From positions 124,001 through 188,000 of the forward strand of contig JAFTKM010000007.1 in assembly GCA_017453245.1 (NCBI GenBank): a stretch of DNA of 64,000 nt, read 5' to 3'. Position numbers and translations under genes: made by a program. Every line of letters begins with the position of its first letter. Position 1 is the stretch's first letter. The notes beneath the pieces were generated by a model, which was given only the letters and a program-made list of their open reading frames with translations, made no database searches and was not told the DNA's origin. Shown piece by piece: positions 17,111-25,602 of the stretch. Source of the DNA: Clostridia bacterium (GTDB lineage Bacteria > Bacillota > Clostridia > Oscillospirales > CAG-272).

Positions 17111-17788
17111 TCAAAGCTCGACTGTCTCGTAGGGCGGAAGGATCATTCTGTCATCAAAATCAAAGTCATCGGGATCCTGCGAGTCATAGAGACCGTAATG
17201 CACGGGGATAGCGCACTTCGCGCCGATCTCGTAAGCAAAGTCAGCCGCATCCTTAGCGTTCATATTGTTGCCTCTGCCGTTGATGGGAAGAAAGGCGAAG
17301 TCAACGCCGTCCTCAACAAGATCAAGACAGTCGTCTATAACGTCAAAGTTGTAAAGTGTGTCTCCGCTGACGTAGTAGGTCTTATCCGCATCATCAAGGA
17401 TAAAGCCGACAGCATCTCTCTCGCTGTGCTCCGCCTTGACCGAGTAGAAGGTCACGCCACACTCACTCCATACCGTGTGAGGTGTGAGAAGAACAATATT
17501 ATGATCGTAGCCGAAGGACCTGAGCTTCTTGTATGCCGCGCCCCCCGCGAGGACGGTTACCTCTTTTTCTGTATTCAGAAGGAATCTGTCAAGAGTGGCC
17601 TTATCGAGATGGTAAGGATGAGAGTGAGTTATAAGAATAACGTCGGGCTGAAGATCAAAGAAGCTCTCGTCGACGGGAATTCTTCTTTCCTTCCCTTCGC
17701 ACGAATCCGAGAGATAAGGATCGACCAGAACGGTGATTCTCTCGTTCTCAAAAGCTAAGCCATTATGTGTTAACCATGTTACCTTCAT
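17111..17788 (-). CDS. Metallo-beta-lactamase-fold hydrolase with altered metal motif
   Basis: 225 residues. I use the ATG at 17788 (MKVTWLTHNG), because GGAG lies 8 nt upstream; the ATG four codons earlier has none. The protein resembles small UlaG/YtkL-type MBL hydrolases: DPYLSD, THSHPYHLDKAT, KAEHSERDAVGF, YYVSGDTLYN and a final VHYGLY. The canonical HxHxDH metal motif reads HSHPYH, with Tyr in place of the Asp that binds the second zinc. It may use one metal or be a divergent subfamily. The substrate is unknown. Confidence 0.82.
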   Translation of the reverse strand: MKVTWLTHNGLAFENERITVLVDPYLSDSCEGKERRIPVDESFFDLQPDVILITHSHPYHLDKATLDRFLLNTEKEVTVLAGGAAYKKLRSFGYDHNIVLLTPHTVWSECGVTFYSVKAEHSERDAVGFILDDADKTYYVSGDTLYNFDVIDDCLDLVEDGVDFAFLPINGRGNNMNAKDAADFAYEIGAKCAIPVHYGLYDSQDPDDFDFDDRMILPPYETVEL

Positions 17789-17852
17789 ATATTTCTCCAT
17801 TCAGCCAAGAGTGGCATTTTTATCGTTTTTTAATGAATATGACAATAATTAT

Positions 17853-18362
17853 TTACAAAACAAGCGTTCCTATCACACCGGAAGCAATTCCGATAATACC
17901 GCCGGCTATGACATCTTTGGGAAAATGCAGCCCCAGCGCAACTCTGTTTACGGAAAGCAGAATGCCCGTCAACATAACCGATACCCCGAGCGTCAGCGTG
18001 TAGGGGATCATAATTACACCGACAAGCCAGGCGAAGAATACGTGCCTTGACGGAAAGGCGCCTCCGTCCCTTCTCTCCTCCCTGAGCCATATGAAGGGCT
18101 CAATATCGATGATCTCGTAAGGTCTTGAAAAACTAAAGAATTTGCTCACAAGACTGATAACAAGAAGAGGTATAAGAATGGCAAGCAGAAGCCCCAGAAC
18201 CTCGGTGATCTTCTTATCAATGGAGAGCGAAACACCGACGGTCAGACAGCAGGCTATGGCAAACCATACCGAGCCGAAATTCACCGCCTTCATAAAGGAG
18301 ACCAGAGTCGGTCTGGAATAAACGCGTCCGTACAGCTTGATCAATTTATCGTAGTAAGCCAT
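17853..18362 (-). CDS. PAP2-family membrane phosphatase
   Basis: 169 residues, about five membrane helices. The three phosphatase motifs are visible: KFFSFSRPYE (motif 1), GGAFPSRHVFFA (motif 2, PSRH) and SVNRVALGLHFPKDVIAG (motif 3, with the catalytic H in GLHFPKD). Members dephosphorylate lipid phosphates such as phosphatidylglycerophosphate or undecaprenyl pyrophosphate on the outer face of the membrane. GGGGAGG precedes the ATG. The gene is transcribed divergently from the ileS leader. Confidence 0.88.
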   Translation of the reverse strand: MAYYDKLIKLYGRVYSRPTLVSFMKAVNFGSVWFAIACCLTVGVSLSIDKKITEVLGLLLAILIPLLVISLVSKFFSFSRPYEIIDIEPFIWLREERRDGGAFPSRHVFFAWLVGVIMIPYTLTLGVSVMLTGILLSVNRVALGLHFPKDVIAGGIIGIASGVIGTLVL

Positions 18363-18439
18363 TCCTGCCTCCCCCTTCTCCGCTTAAGCTTGGGCAACTA
18401 TGTATACGCAGAGCCGAATGTCCGCCGCTCCGCTCTTAT

Positions 18440-18469
18440 ATATTATCACAAAACCGTGCTTCTTGTCAA
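18440..18469 (-). promoter_or_regulatory. Promoter of the PAP2 gene
   Basis: TTGACA (minus strand; plus 18464-18469), an 18-bp spacer and TAATAT (plus 18440-18445). Confidence 0.6.
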
Positions 18470-18509
18470 TCACAACTTAAAACGGCTGATTTTTAATTTT
18501 ATAAAAGTA

Positions 18510-18538
18510 TTGACAATTTAAAATCTTTGTAGTAAAAT
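18510..18538 (+). promoter_or_regulatory. Promoter of the T-box/ileS transcript
   Basis: TTGACA at 18510-18515, a 17-bp spacer and TAAAAT at 18533-18538, just upstream of the leader RNA. Confidence 0.82.
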
Positions 18539-18544
18539 CTATAT

Positions 18545-18830
18545 GTAAAAAATCTAAAGACTGTGACGAAGACAGTAGCCGCGCAAAAAAGGCACAGAGA
18601 GTCGGGGACGGTGCGATCCCGATACGGAGTATGCGCGAGACGGCGAGAGCCGTGGCAAGGTTAGGTTGACATCAGCCGATATCCCTCTGCCCGAATATCA
18701 CTTCCGAGTCGCGCTTGTGAAGGATGAGTAATGAGCGACGGGGCCCTGCCGTAATCTTGGGCGCATATTGGTGGATATGTGAATGGATGGTATATTTTTT
18801 CCGTTTCCATATTGGAGGCGGTTTTTTTAT
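18545..18830 (+). ncRNA. T-box riboswitch leader (isoleucine by context)
   Basis: The leader shows the T-box landmarks in order. GACGAAGAC-AGTA (AGTA at 18574-18577) is the specifier-loop/K-turn strand. AGAGAG at 18596-18601 is followed by a TCGGG/CCCGA stem capped by GGTGCGA (18610-18616), the stem I apical loop. A TGGT element sits at 18788-18791 (in AATGGATGGTATA), complementary to the ACCA end expected for uncharged tRNA-Ile. A terminator is at 18801-18828. ATGGA before the TGGT can pair with TCCAT inside the terminator arm, giving the alternative antiterminator. I could not fix the specifier codon by eye; isoleucine is inferred from the downstream ileS. Confidence 0.75.
18801..18828 (+). 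terminator. T-box-controlled terminator
   Basis: CCGTTTCC (18801-18808) pairs with GGAGGCGG (18814-18821) using G-U pairs, followed by seven T residues. Confidence 0.85.
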
Positions 18831-18973
18831 TGCCTTCTCCTGTGGGAGAAGGGGGACCGCCACGAGGTTCCAAAAAACGAGCGACGTCGAGTTTTTGGGT
18901 TCGCGTGATTGCGGTGGATGAGGAGTTGGTATTCTATTATCCTATCTAATCCTCAACAAACAAGGAGTTTAAT

Positions 18974-19351
18974 ATGATACCTTACAATAAAAAGCTCATC
19001 TCAAGCGCTCAGGAGCTACGAAAGAATATGACTCCCGAAGAAAAGCACTTATGGTATGACTTTTTAAAATTACTCCCCTTAACCGTAAAGCGTCAACACA
19101 ATATCGATAATTTCATTGTCGATTTTTACATTGCAAGCAAAAAAATCGCAATAGAAATAGACGGCACACAGCACAACACCATAGAACACAGACAATCTGA
19201 CAGAAAAAGAGACGAAGCCCTTGCAGATTGGGGTATTACCGTGTTGAGATATTCAAACAAGAGCATAAATACAAATTTCGTAGCGGTCACTAAGGATATT
19301 TTAATGCATTTGGGATTGGATTTCTCGGATTTGAAAATGGATAAAAAATAA
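18974..19351 (+). CDS. DUF559 endonuclease-like protein
   Basis: 125 residues, full length for the family. DUF559 proteins have the Vsr/very-short-patch-repair type restriction endonuclease fold. Visible here are the N-terminal LRKNMTPEEKHLWYDFLK helix and the core RQHNIDNFIVDFYIAS-KKIAIEIDG-TQHN, which supplies the D-x(n)-E-x-D active-site pattern, then the final RYSNKSINTN. AAGGAG lies 7 nt before the ATG. Its base composition is more AT-rich than ileS. It lies between inverted repeats and separates the ileS leader from ileS, so it is presumably read from the T-box promoter. Biological role unknown. Confidence 0.85.
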   Translation: MIPYNKKLISSAQELRKNMTPEEKHLWYDFLKLLPLTVKRQHNIDNFIVDFYIASKKIAIEIDGTQHNTIEHRQSDRKRDEALADWGITVLRYSNKSINTNFVAVTKDILMHLGLDFSDLKMDKK

Positions 19352-19453
19352 AATATAAAACAACGCCGTAAGCGGGAGAAAGCATTGTTTAATCACAGCG
19401 AGTAAAAATGATAAACAACAATGTTTTCCTAGGGTTATCTTATGAAAGTAGTT

Positions 19454-19501
19454 AACTCCTCATCCACCGCAAGCGGTCCCCCTTCTCCCGCAGGAGAAGG
19501 C
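19454..19501. repeat. Right inverted repeat of the DUF559 unit
   Basis: Two tandem hairpins: CACCGC/GCGGT and CCTTCTCC-CGCA-GGAGAAGG. It ends 15 nt before the ileS ATG, and read in frame it would add a spurious 25-residue extension to IleS. Confidence 0.8.
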
Positions 19502-19516
19502 AGGAAAGGAGAAAAA

Positions 19517-22500
19517 ATGGAGATTTACGAGAAGGTCTCGACAAACTTAAACTTTGTCGAGAGAGAAAAGGCTACCAGAGCATTCTGGGAAGCCAACAAC
19601 GTCTTCGAGAAGAGTATCGCCGAGAGAGAAGGCTGTGATAATTACACCTTCTATGACGGTCCGCCTACCGCAAACGGTAAGCCCCATATCGGCCACGTGC
19701 TCACTCGAGTAATCAAGGATATGGTACCCCGCTACCAGACCATGAAGGGCAAGCGCGTCCTTCGTAAGGCGGGTTGGGATACACACGGTCTGCCCGTTGA
19801 GCTCGAGGTTGAGAAGAAGCTCGGCATCGACGGCAAGGATCAGATCGAGGCATACGGCCTCGAGCCCTTCATCGGACACTGCAAGGAGTCCGTATGGAAT
19901 TACAAGGAAATGTGGGAGGACTTCTCCGGCACTGTCGGCTTCTGGGCTGATATGGAGCACCCCTACGTAACCTACACCAACGACTTTATCGAGTCCGAGT
20001 GGTGGGCGCTCAAGGAGATCTGGAATAAGGGCCTTCTTTACAAGGGCTTCAAGATCGTGCCCTACTGCCCCCGCTGCGGCACTCCCCTCTCCAGCCACGA
20101 GGTAGCTCAGGGATATAAGACCGTCAAGGAGAAGTCGGCAATCGCGCGCTTCAAGTGTGCTGACGAGGACGCATACTACCTCGCCTGGACCACCACCCCC
20201 TGGACTCTTCCCTCAAACGTAGCGCTCTGCGTTAACCCCAAGGACACCTACTGCAAGGTTTCCTGCATCGACGGTAACGTCTACTATATGGCAGAGGCTC
20301 TGCTTGACAAGGTGCTCTCCCCTCTCGCAAAGGAGGAGGGCGAGGTTGCATACACCGTGCTTGAGAAGATGACCGGCGCCGAGCTCGAAAGACGCGAGTA
20401 CGTGCCCCTCTTCGACTTCACCGCTGACGAGGTAACCCGCCAGAAGGCTAAGGCGCACTACATCGTATGCGACGACTACGTAACAATGTCCGACGGTACG
20501 GGCATCGTACACATCGCTCCCGCATTCGGTGAGGACGACTCCAAGGTCGGCAGAAAGTATGACCTCCCCTTCGTTCAGTTTGTAGACGGCAAGGGTGAGC
20601 TCACCGCTAACACTCCCTACGCGGGAATCTTCGTCAAGAAGGCAGACCCCATCATCCTTGAGGACCTCGCAAAGATGGGCAAGCTCTTCTCCGCTCCCAA
20701 GTTCGAGCACGACTATCCCCACTGCTGGAGATGTAACACGCCCCTCATCTACTACGCTCGCGATACCTGGTTTATCAGAATGACCGCTATCCGCGATAAC
20801 CTTATCAAGAACAACAATACAGTTAACTGGATTCCCGAAAATATCGGCAAGGGCCGCTTTGGCGACTGGCTTGAAAACGTTCAGGACTGGGGACTTTCCC
20901 GTAACAGATATTGGGGCACGCCTCTCAACATCTGGGAGTGCTCCTGCAGTCACAGACACTCCATCGGCTCTATCGCAGAGCTTAAGAGTATGTCTAAGAA
21001 CTGCCCCGATAACATCGAGCTCCACCGCCCCTTCATTGATGCGGTAACCATCACCTGCCCCGAGTGCGGCGGCGAGATGAAGAGAGTCAGCGAGGTTATC
21101 GACTGCTGGTTCGACTCGGGCTCTATGCCCTTCGCACAGTGGCACTACCCCTTCGAGAACAAGGAGGTATTCCACTCCCAGTTCCCCGCAGACTTCATCA
21201 GCGAGGGTGTTGACCAGACCCGTGGTTGGTTCTACTCGCTTATGGCTATTTCCACCCTCATCTTCGACTGCGCGCCCTACAAGAACGTTCTCGTTCTCGG
21301 CCACGTGCTTGACAAGGAAGGGCAGAAGATGTCCAAGTCCAAGGGTAACGCGGTAGATCCCTTCGAGGCTCTTGAGACCTACGGCGCAGACGCTATCCGT
21401 TGGTACTTCTACTCCAACTCCGCACCCTGGCTTCCCAACAGATTCTTTGGTGAGGCGGTTGTTGAGGGACAGAGAAAGTTTATGGGTACGCTCTGGAACA
21501 CCTATGCGTTCTACGCTCTCTACGCTAACATTGACGGCTTCGATCCCACTAAGTACACACTCAACAAGGACACCCTTTCCGTAATGGATAAGTGGATCCT
21601 CTCCAAGCTCAACTCGGCTGTTAAGTCGGTTGACAATATGCTCGCAAGTTACAAGATCACCGAGGCTACAAGAGTCCTCGAGGACTTCGTAGATCAGCTC
21701 TCCAACTGGTACGTACGCCGCAGCCGCGAGAGATTCTGGGTTAAGGATATGCCCGAGGATAAGGTCAACGCTTACCTCACCCTCTACAACTGTCTTGTAA
21801 CCATCGCTAAGGTGTCCGCTCCCATGATCCCATTCATGACCGAGGATATTTACAGAAATCTCGTCGGAAGTGTGGATAAGTCCGCACCCGTGTCAATTCA
21901 TCTGTGCTCCTTCCCCGAGGCAGACGAGTCTATGATAGACAAGTCTCTTGAGGAAAATATGGAGGAGGTTATGGATATCGTGGTACTCGGCAGAGCCTGC
22001 CGTAACGCCGCGGCTATCAAGAATCGTCAGCCCATCGGCAAGATGTACGTCAAGACCGATAAGGTACCCGACGACAGCTTTGTATCCGTTATCGCAGAGG
22101 AGCTCAACCTCAAGGAGGTAGAGTTTACCGATAACGTGCGCACCTTCACCACCTATTCCTTCAAGCCTCAGCTCCGCACCGTAGGACCTAAGTACGGCAA
22201 GTTCCTCGGCGGTATCAAGAACACTCTCGCTACCCTCGACGGCAACGATGCTATGGACGAGCTTGAAGCTAAGGGCGCTATCACCTTTGAGGTGAATGGC
22301 TCCGAGATCGTGCTCACCAAGGAGGATCTCCTTATCGAGATGACCAAGAAGGAGGGCTTTGAGTCCTTGCAGGATCACGGCGTGACCGTGGTTATCGACA
22401 AGAATCTCACCCCCGAGCTTATCGAGGAGGGTAACGTCCGCGAGATCATCTCCAAGATCCAGACCATGCGTAAGGACTCCGGCTTCGAGGTTATGGATAA

Positions 22501-22675
22501 CATCAGAATTGCCTTCTCTGGTAACGAGACTGTAGAGGCTATCGCTACCCGTAACGCAGAGGAGATCAAGTCCGAGACTCTCGGCACAGAGCTCACAATA
22601 GGCGCTACTCTCACCCACTCCAAGGAGTGGAACATCAACGGAGAGAACGTTGTAATCTCTGTCGAGAAGGTTTGA
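19517..22675 (+). CDS. ileS: Isoleucyl-tRNA synthetase, type 2-like
   Basis: 1052 residues from the ATG at 19517, chosen because AAAGGAG ends 5 nt upstream. The longer open frame starting at 19442 is encoded by the inverted repeat and is unlikely to be translated. The enzyme charges tRNA-Ile, with CP1 editing domain. HIGH is at 57-60 (KPHIGHV) and KMSKS at 604-608. The phrases YTFYDGPP, GWDTHGLPVE and CPRCGTPLSSHEVAQGY resemble the eukaryote-like IleRS2 group, which tends to be mupirocin-insensitive; that assignment is family knowledge applied by eye. The stop codon lies in a hairpin that begins array A. Expression is presumably T-box controlled. Confidence 0.96.
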   Translation: MEIYEKVSTNLNFVEREKATRAFWEANNVFEKSIAEREGCDNYTFYDGPPTANGKPHIGHVLTRVIKDMVPRYQTMKGKRVLRKAGWDTHGLPVELEVEKKLGIDGKDQIEAYGLEPFIGHCKESVWNYKEMWEDFSGTVGFWADMEHPYVTYTNDFIESEWWALKEIWNKGLLYKGFKIVPYCPRCGTPLSSHEVAQGYKTVKEKSAIARFKCADEDAYYLAWTTTPWTLPSNVALCVNPKDTYCKVSCIDGNVYYMAEALLDKVLSPLAKEEGEVAYTVLEKMTGAELERREYVPLFDFTADEVTRQKAKAHYIVCDDYVTMSDGTGIVHIAPAFGEDDSKVGRKYDLPFVQFVDGKGELTANTPYAGIFVKKADPIILEDLAKMGKLFSAPKFEHDYPHCWRCNTPLIYYARDTWFIRMTAIRDNLIKNNNTVNWIPENIGKGRFGDWLENVQDWGLSRNRYWGTPLNIWECSCSHRHSIGSIAELKSMSKNCPDNIELHRPFIDAVTITCPECGGEMKRVSEVIDCWFDSGSMPFAQWHYPFENKEVFHSQFPADFISEGVDQTRGWFYSLMAISTLIFDCAPYKNVLVLGHVLDKEGQKMSKSKGNAVDPFEALETYGADAIRWYFYSNSAPWLPNRFFGEAVVEGQRKFMGTLWNTYAFYALYANIDGFDPTKYTLNKDTLSVMDKWILSKLNSAVKSVDNMLASYKITEATRVLEDFVDQLSNWYVRRSRERFWVKDMPEDKVNAYLTLYNCLVTIAKVSAPMIPFMTEDIYRNLVGSVDKSAPVSIHLCSFPEADESMIDKSLEENMEEVMDIVVLGRACRNAAAIKNRQPIGKMYVKTDKVPDDSFVSVIAEELNLKEVEFTDNVRTFTTYSFKPQLRTVGPKYGKFLGGIKNTLATLDGNDAMDELEAKGAITFEVNGSEIVLTKEDLLIEMTKKEGFESLQDHGVTVVIDKNLTPELIEEGNVREIISKIQTMRKDSGFEVMDNIRIAFSGNETVEAIATRNAEEIKSETLGTELTIGATLTHSKEWNINGENVVISVEKV

Positions 22676-22778
22676 TCCTACAAACTCGTTTGCGCTAGCA
22701 AACATATCGAATTGCGCAGCAATATATCGAATGGTCACTCCGTGGCCATATATCGAGTTGCCGACGGCAACATATCGA
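22671..22778. repeat. Array A: hairpins joined by the heptamer ATATCGA
   Basis: Four perfect hairpins follow the ileS stop: GTTTGC-gcta-GCAAAC (22688), ATTGC-gca-GCAAT (22711), ATGGTCAC-tcc-GTGGCCAT (22731, one G-U pair) and GTTGCC-gac-GGCAAC (22757). Each is followed by exactly ATATCGA (22704, 22724, 22750, 22772). Before them, GTTTG/CAAAC (from 22670) forms a hairpin containing the ileS stop codon TGA. The ileS terminator follows at 22799. Confidence 0.9.
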
Positions 22779-22798
22779 CATCATCTTTAAAGCAACAC

Positions 22799-22828
22799 AA
22801 GCGGCTATCCAAAAGGTAGCCGCTTTTT
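22799..22828 (+). terminator. Intrinsic terminator of ileS
   Basis: AGCGGCTA and GGTAGCCGCT arms with a short loop and a T-run, lying after array A and 17 nt before birA. Confidence 0.9.
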
Positions 22829-22844
22829 CAAAAAAGGAACAATT

Positions 22845-23630
22845 ATGATTCTTGATAAATTGAGGATAAAGCATAAAATCGGCGCTTTATCCGAGAAATT
22901 GTCCATTAATGTTTACAAAAAGATAGGTTCAACCAACACACAAGCGAAGCTGCACGCGGCGTACGGTAGATGCGGCAATTCTGTTTTTATTGCAAGTGAG
23001 CAAACCGCAGGGCGCGGAAGGCTTGGCAGAAGCTTTGTGTCAAATAAGAACAAAGGTCTCTACCTATCCATTCTCTTAAACGAGAAGCTCCCACCCGAGC
23101 TTGCAACCTCGCTTACTACCTATATGGCGGTCATCGCCTCACGCGCTATCCATTCCCTCTCGGGCGCAGAGCCTAAGATCAAATGGGTAAACGACCTATA
23201 TCTTGGAGGCAAGAAGTGCGCGGGTATTCTCACCGAGGCGCGCGCAAGCGAGTCGGGAAACGCTCTTGACTACGCCGTAGTCGGTATAGGCATCAACCTA
23301 TTCTCGCAGGACTTCCCCGAGGAGGTAAAGGATATAGCCACCACCCTTGAGGACGAGTGCGGAAGGAAGGTCAAAAGATGTGACCTTGCAGCCCTTATTG
23401 TGAAGGAATTCTTCGATAATCTCCACCTCGTAGGGGCTCGGGAGATAGCCGAAGAATACAAATCACGCTCCTTCCTTATAGGCGAGCGTGTAACGGTTAT
23501 CAAGCCGACCGTGGAATACGCGGCAACCGTCAAGGATATCACGGATAAATGCGAACTTCTTCTCACCCTTGACGGTGGCAAGGAGGAGCTGCTCTCCACA
23601 GGAGAGGTCAGCCTGAGACTTGCAAAATAA
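22845..23630 (+). CDS. birA: Biotin--[acetyl-CoA-carboxylase] ligase, no HTH domain
   Basis: 261 residues. The catalytic motif GRGRLGR is at 56-62 and KWVND (Lys113) follows; the C-terminal SH3-like domain covers roughly the last 50 residues. It attaches biotin to the carboxyl carrier protein through biotinyl-AMP. There is no N-terminal winged helix, so it is a monofunctional ligase and cannot repress a biotin operon. AAGGA is 6 nt before the ATG. It lies directly after the ileS terminator, so transcription probably comes from read-through or a promoter I could not identify. Confidence 0.93.
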   Translation: MILDKLRIKHKIGALSEKLSINVYKKIGSTNTQAKLHAAYGRCGNSVFIASEQTAGRGRLGRSFVSNKNKGLYLSILLNEKLPPELATSLTTYMAVIASRAIHSLSGAEPKIKWVNDLYLGGKKCAGILTEARASESGNALDYAVVGIGINLFSQDFPEEVKDIATTLEDECGRKVKRCDLAALIVKEFFDNLHLVGAREIAEEYKSRSFLIGERVTVIKPTVEYAATVKDITDKCELLLTLDGGKEELLSTGEVSLRLAK

Positions 23631-23666
23631 TATCTGCCTTTATCAACTCTAATTAAACGCATACAT

Positions 23667-23707
23667 AGAGCGGAGCACCGGTTTTACGGCATATCCGCTC
23701 TTTTTTC
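23667..23707 (+). terminator. Intrinsic terminator of birA
   Basis: AGAGCGGA / TCCGCTCT, 8 bp, 21-nt loop, then TTTTTT. Confidence 0.85.
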
Positions 23708-23741
23708 TTCACCCCCTCTTTTGCAAACCTTGTCCCATTTC

Positions 23742-23770
23742 TTGACAAATTCCGACGTTAGGTATATAAT
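23742..23770 (+). promoter_or_regulatory. Consensus promoter of the LemA pair
   Basis: TTGACA at 23742, a 17-bp spacer and TATAAT at 23765-23770: a perfect sigma-A consensus. Confidence 0.9.
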
Positions 23771-23826
23771 TAAATAAAGCGCATATTTTATTTTGACTCC
23801 CCGTAATCACTCAGAAAGGAAACGCT

Positions 23827-25572
23827 ATGAATTACGAGTTACTCGAGCCGGTAAAGTATTATAAGAATATCGGAAAACAAACTCACCTCGATAACGCGAC
23901 GGCGTACTTCGACGATCTGCTCTCAAAGTCAAGGATCAACGTCGAGGAAAACCGTAAAACGGTGAAAGAATATAACGAGCAACTGAGTATCATCGATAAC
24001 CTCAACAAGGTTATAAGAAGGTACAAAATACTGAAAGGCTTTCTTATCGCGGCGATAGTCCTCGGAGTGATCCTCGCTATCGTTTCTATATATCAATTTA
24101 CCGAGTCGGTTATTGACACGGGCATTATCCTTTTGATCCTCGGCGCGGCGCTGATCGTGATCCCCGCCCTTCTCATCAAAAAGAAGATAAACCCGAAGAT
24201 AAAGGACGTAAGCGCGACCAGAGACAAGCACACTGCAAAGGCGAACGAGCTCCTCGCTCTGGCGTGGTCGCAGGTCGCACCTCTCAATGCTCTGTTTGAT
24301 GATACCGATACCTTTGCTCTTATTGAAAAAACCATTCCCGATTTTAACTTTAACGTAAGATTCACCAAGGCGCAGGAAAAGCTCTTCCTTGATAAGTATG
24401 ATTTTGTTGACCTGCAAAACGGCGATTGCTCTATGACCGACACGGTCTCCGGCACCTTTGCGGGTAACCCCTTCATTTTCGGCCGAAGAAGAGTCCATCA
24501 GATGGGCACAGAAACTTACACGGGTACCCTCGTCATCCATTGGACAGAGACCTACCGTGACAGCAAGGGCAACATTCGTACACGCCACAGATCCGAGACT
24601 CTGTACGCAAGCGTAGTCAAGCCGAAGCCGTATTATCACACCAACACCTTCTTAGCCTACGGATGTCAGGCGGCGCCCGACCTCACCTTCACCCACAAGA
24701 CTCAGCACAGCGAGGACCTCAGCGAGAAGGGCCTTGAGAGAAAGATAGAAAAAGGCGAAAAGCAACTCGAAAAGAAGGCGAGACGCGCTCTGAAAAACGG
24801 CGGCACCTTCCAGGAGATGGCTAACTCCGAGTTTGACGTTCTCTTCGGCGCAACCGACAGAAATCACGAGGTACAGTTCAGACTTATGTTCACTCCCCTC
24901 GCGCAGACGAGTATGGTCGAGCTTCTGACCGATAAGGAGCACTACGGCGACGACTTTGACTTCGTAAAGCAGAAAAGGTTCAACGCTATATTCTCCGACC
25001 ACGCGCAGAATTGGTGTATGAGCACGTCAGCGAAAAACTACTATTCTTATGACGTAGACCAGATAAAGGCAAACTTCATCAACTTCAACACGACGTACTT
25101 CAAATCCGTATTCTTTGACTTTGCTCCCTTATTCTCGGTTCCTGCATATATGGAGGAGCCCTGCGCCTCGCTTGAGGTGCCCGAGGAGTACCGTATGAAC
25201 CACACCTACTACGAGCACGAGGTTATGGCAAACTCTATCGGCTACGGTCACTTCACGCACGAAAGCTCCCACACCGAGGCTATCCTCAAGACCGAGTTTG
25301 CGCGCAAGAGTGACAACACAGACGCAGTCGTGGTCACCGCTTACTCATACACGACCGTACCCCGTGTCGACTTCGTCACAGTAAGAGGCGGAGACGGTAA
25401 TCTGCACGCAGTTCCGGTTCCGTGGACGGAATACATTCCCGTCAGCAAGTCGACAGGCATAGAGATCGAAAATCTCGATCTTTCCGAAAGACAGTTCAAG
25501 GAGCAGTTTGGCGTAGCGGCAAGCGGTCACGCATACGCTCACGGATTAATCGCAAAAAAGATATCAAACTAA
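23827..25572 (+). CDS. Two-helix membrane protein paired with LemA (DUF3137-like?)
   Basis: 581 residues. An N-terminal coiled coil (about 20-65) leads into a hairpin of two membrane helices (about 68-92 and 97-116), then a long cytoplasmic or surface domain. The latter has FNVRFTKAQEKLFLDKYDF, SGTFAGNPFIFGRRR, WTETYRDSKGNIRTRHR and an E/K-rich segment. LemA genes are often followed or preceded by DUF3137-type two-helix proteins, and the topology fits, but I cannot confirm the family. AAGGA is 6 nt upstream. It forms a two-gene operon with lemA, 30 nt apart, driven by a consensus promoter. Confidence 0.7.
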   Translation: MNYELLEPVKYYKNIGKQTHLDNATAYFDDLLSKSRINVEENRKTVKEYNEQLSIIDNLNKVIRRYKILKGFLIAAIVLGVILAIVSIYQFTESVIDTGIILLILGAALIVIPALLIKKKINPKIKDVSATRDKHTAKANELLALAWSQVAPLNALFDDTDTFALIEKTIPDFNFNVRFTKAQEKLFLDKYDFVDLQNGDCSMTDTVSGTFAGNPFIFGRRRVHQMGTETYTGTLVIHWTETYRDSKGNIRTRHRSETLYASVVKPKPYYHTNTFLAYGCQAAPDLTFTHKTQHSEDLSEKGLERKIEKGEKQLEKKARRALKNGGTFQEMANSEFDVLFGATDRNHEVQFRLMFTPLAQTSMVELLTDKEHYGDDFDFVKQKRFNAIFSDHAQNWCMSTSAKNYYSYDVDQIKANFINFNTTYFKSVFFDFAPLFSVPAYMEEPCASLEVPEEYRMNHTYYEHEVMANSIGYGHFTHESSHTEAILKTEFARKSDNTDAVVVTAYSYTTVPRVDFVTVRGGDGNLHAVPVPWTEYIPVSKSTGIEIENLDLSERQFKEQFGVAASGHAYAHGLIAKKISN

Positions 25573-25602
25573 AAATACAATACAAAAAAGGAGAACACAT
25601 CA

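Larger units (their letters stand above)
18832..19501. mobile_element. DUF559 gene flanked by inverted ~48-bp repeats
   Basis: The right repeat (19454-19501) contains ACTCCTCATCCACCGC, AAGCGGTCCC and CCTTCTCCCGCAGGAGAAGG. Its inverted copy lies on the left, split in two: 18832-18860 and 18911-18927, with a 50-nt palindrome-rich insert (arms CCAAAAAaC / GTTTTTGG) at 18861-18910. Each repeat is two adjacent small hairpins. The DUF559 gene lies between the copies, and the block sits between the T-box terminator and the ileS RBS. Similar repeat-DUF559 pairs occur in many bacteria, so this reads as a small transposable or gene-cassette-like unit. Its mobility is inference. Confidence 0.6.

Noticed and set aside
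19442..19516. 25-residue N-terminal extension of IleS
   Set aside because: It is encoded by the inverted repeat, lacks an RBS, and AAAGGAG is placed correctly for the ATG at 19517.
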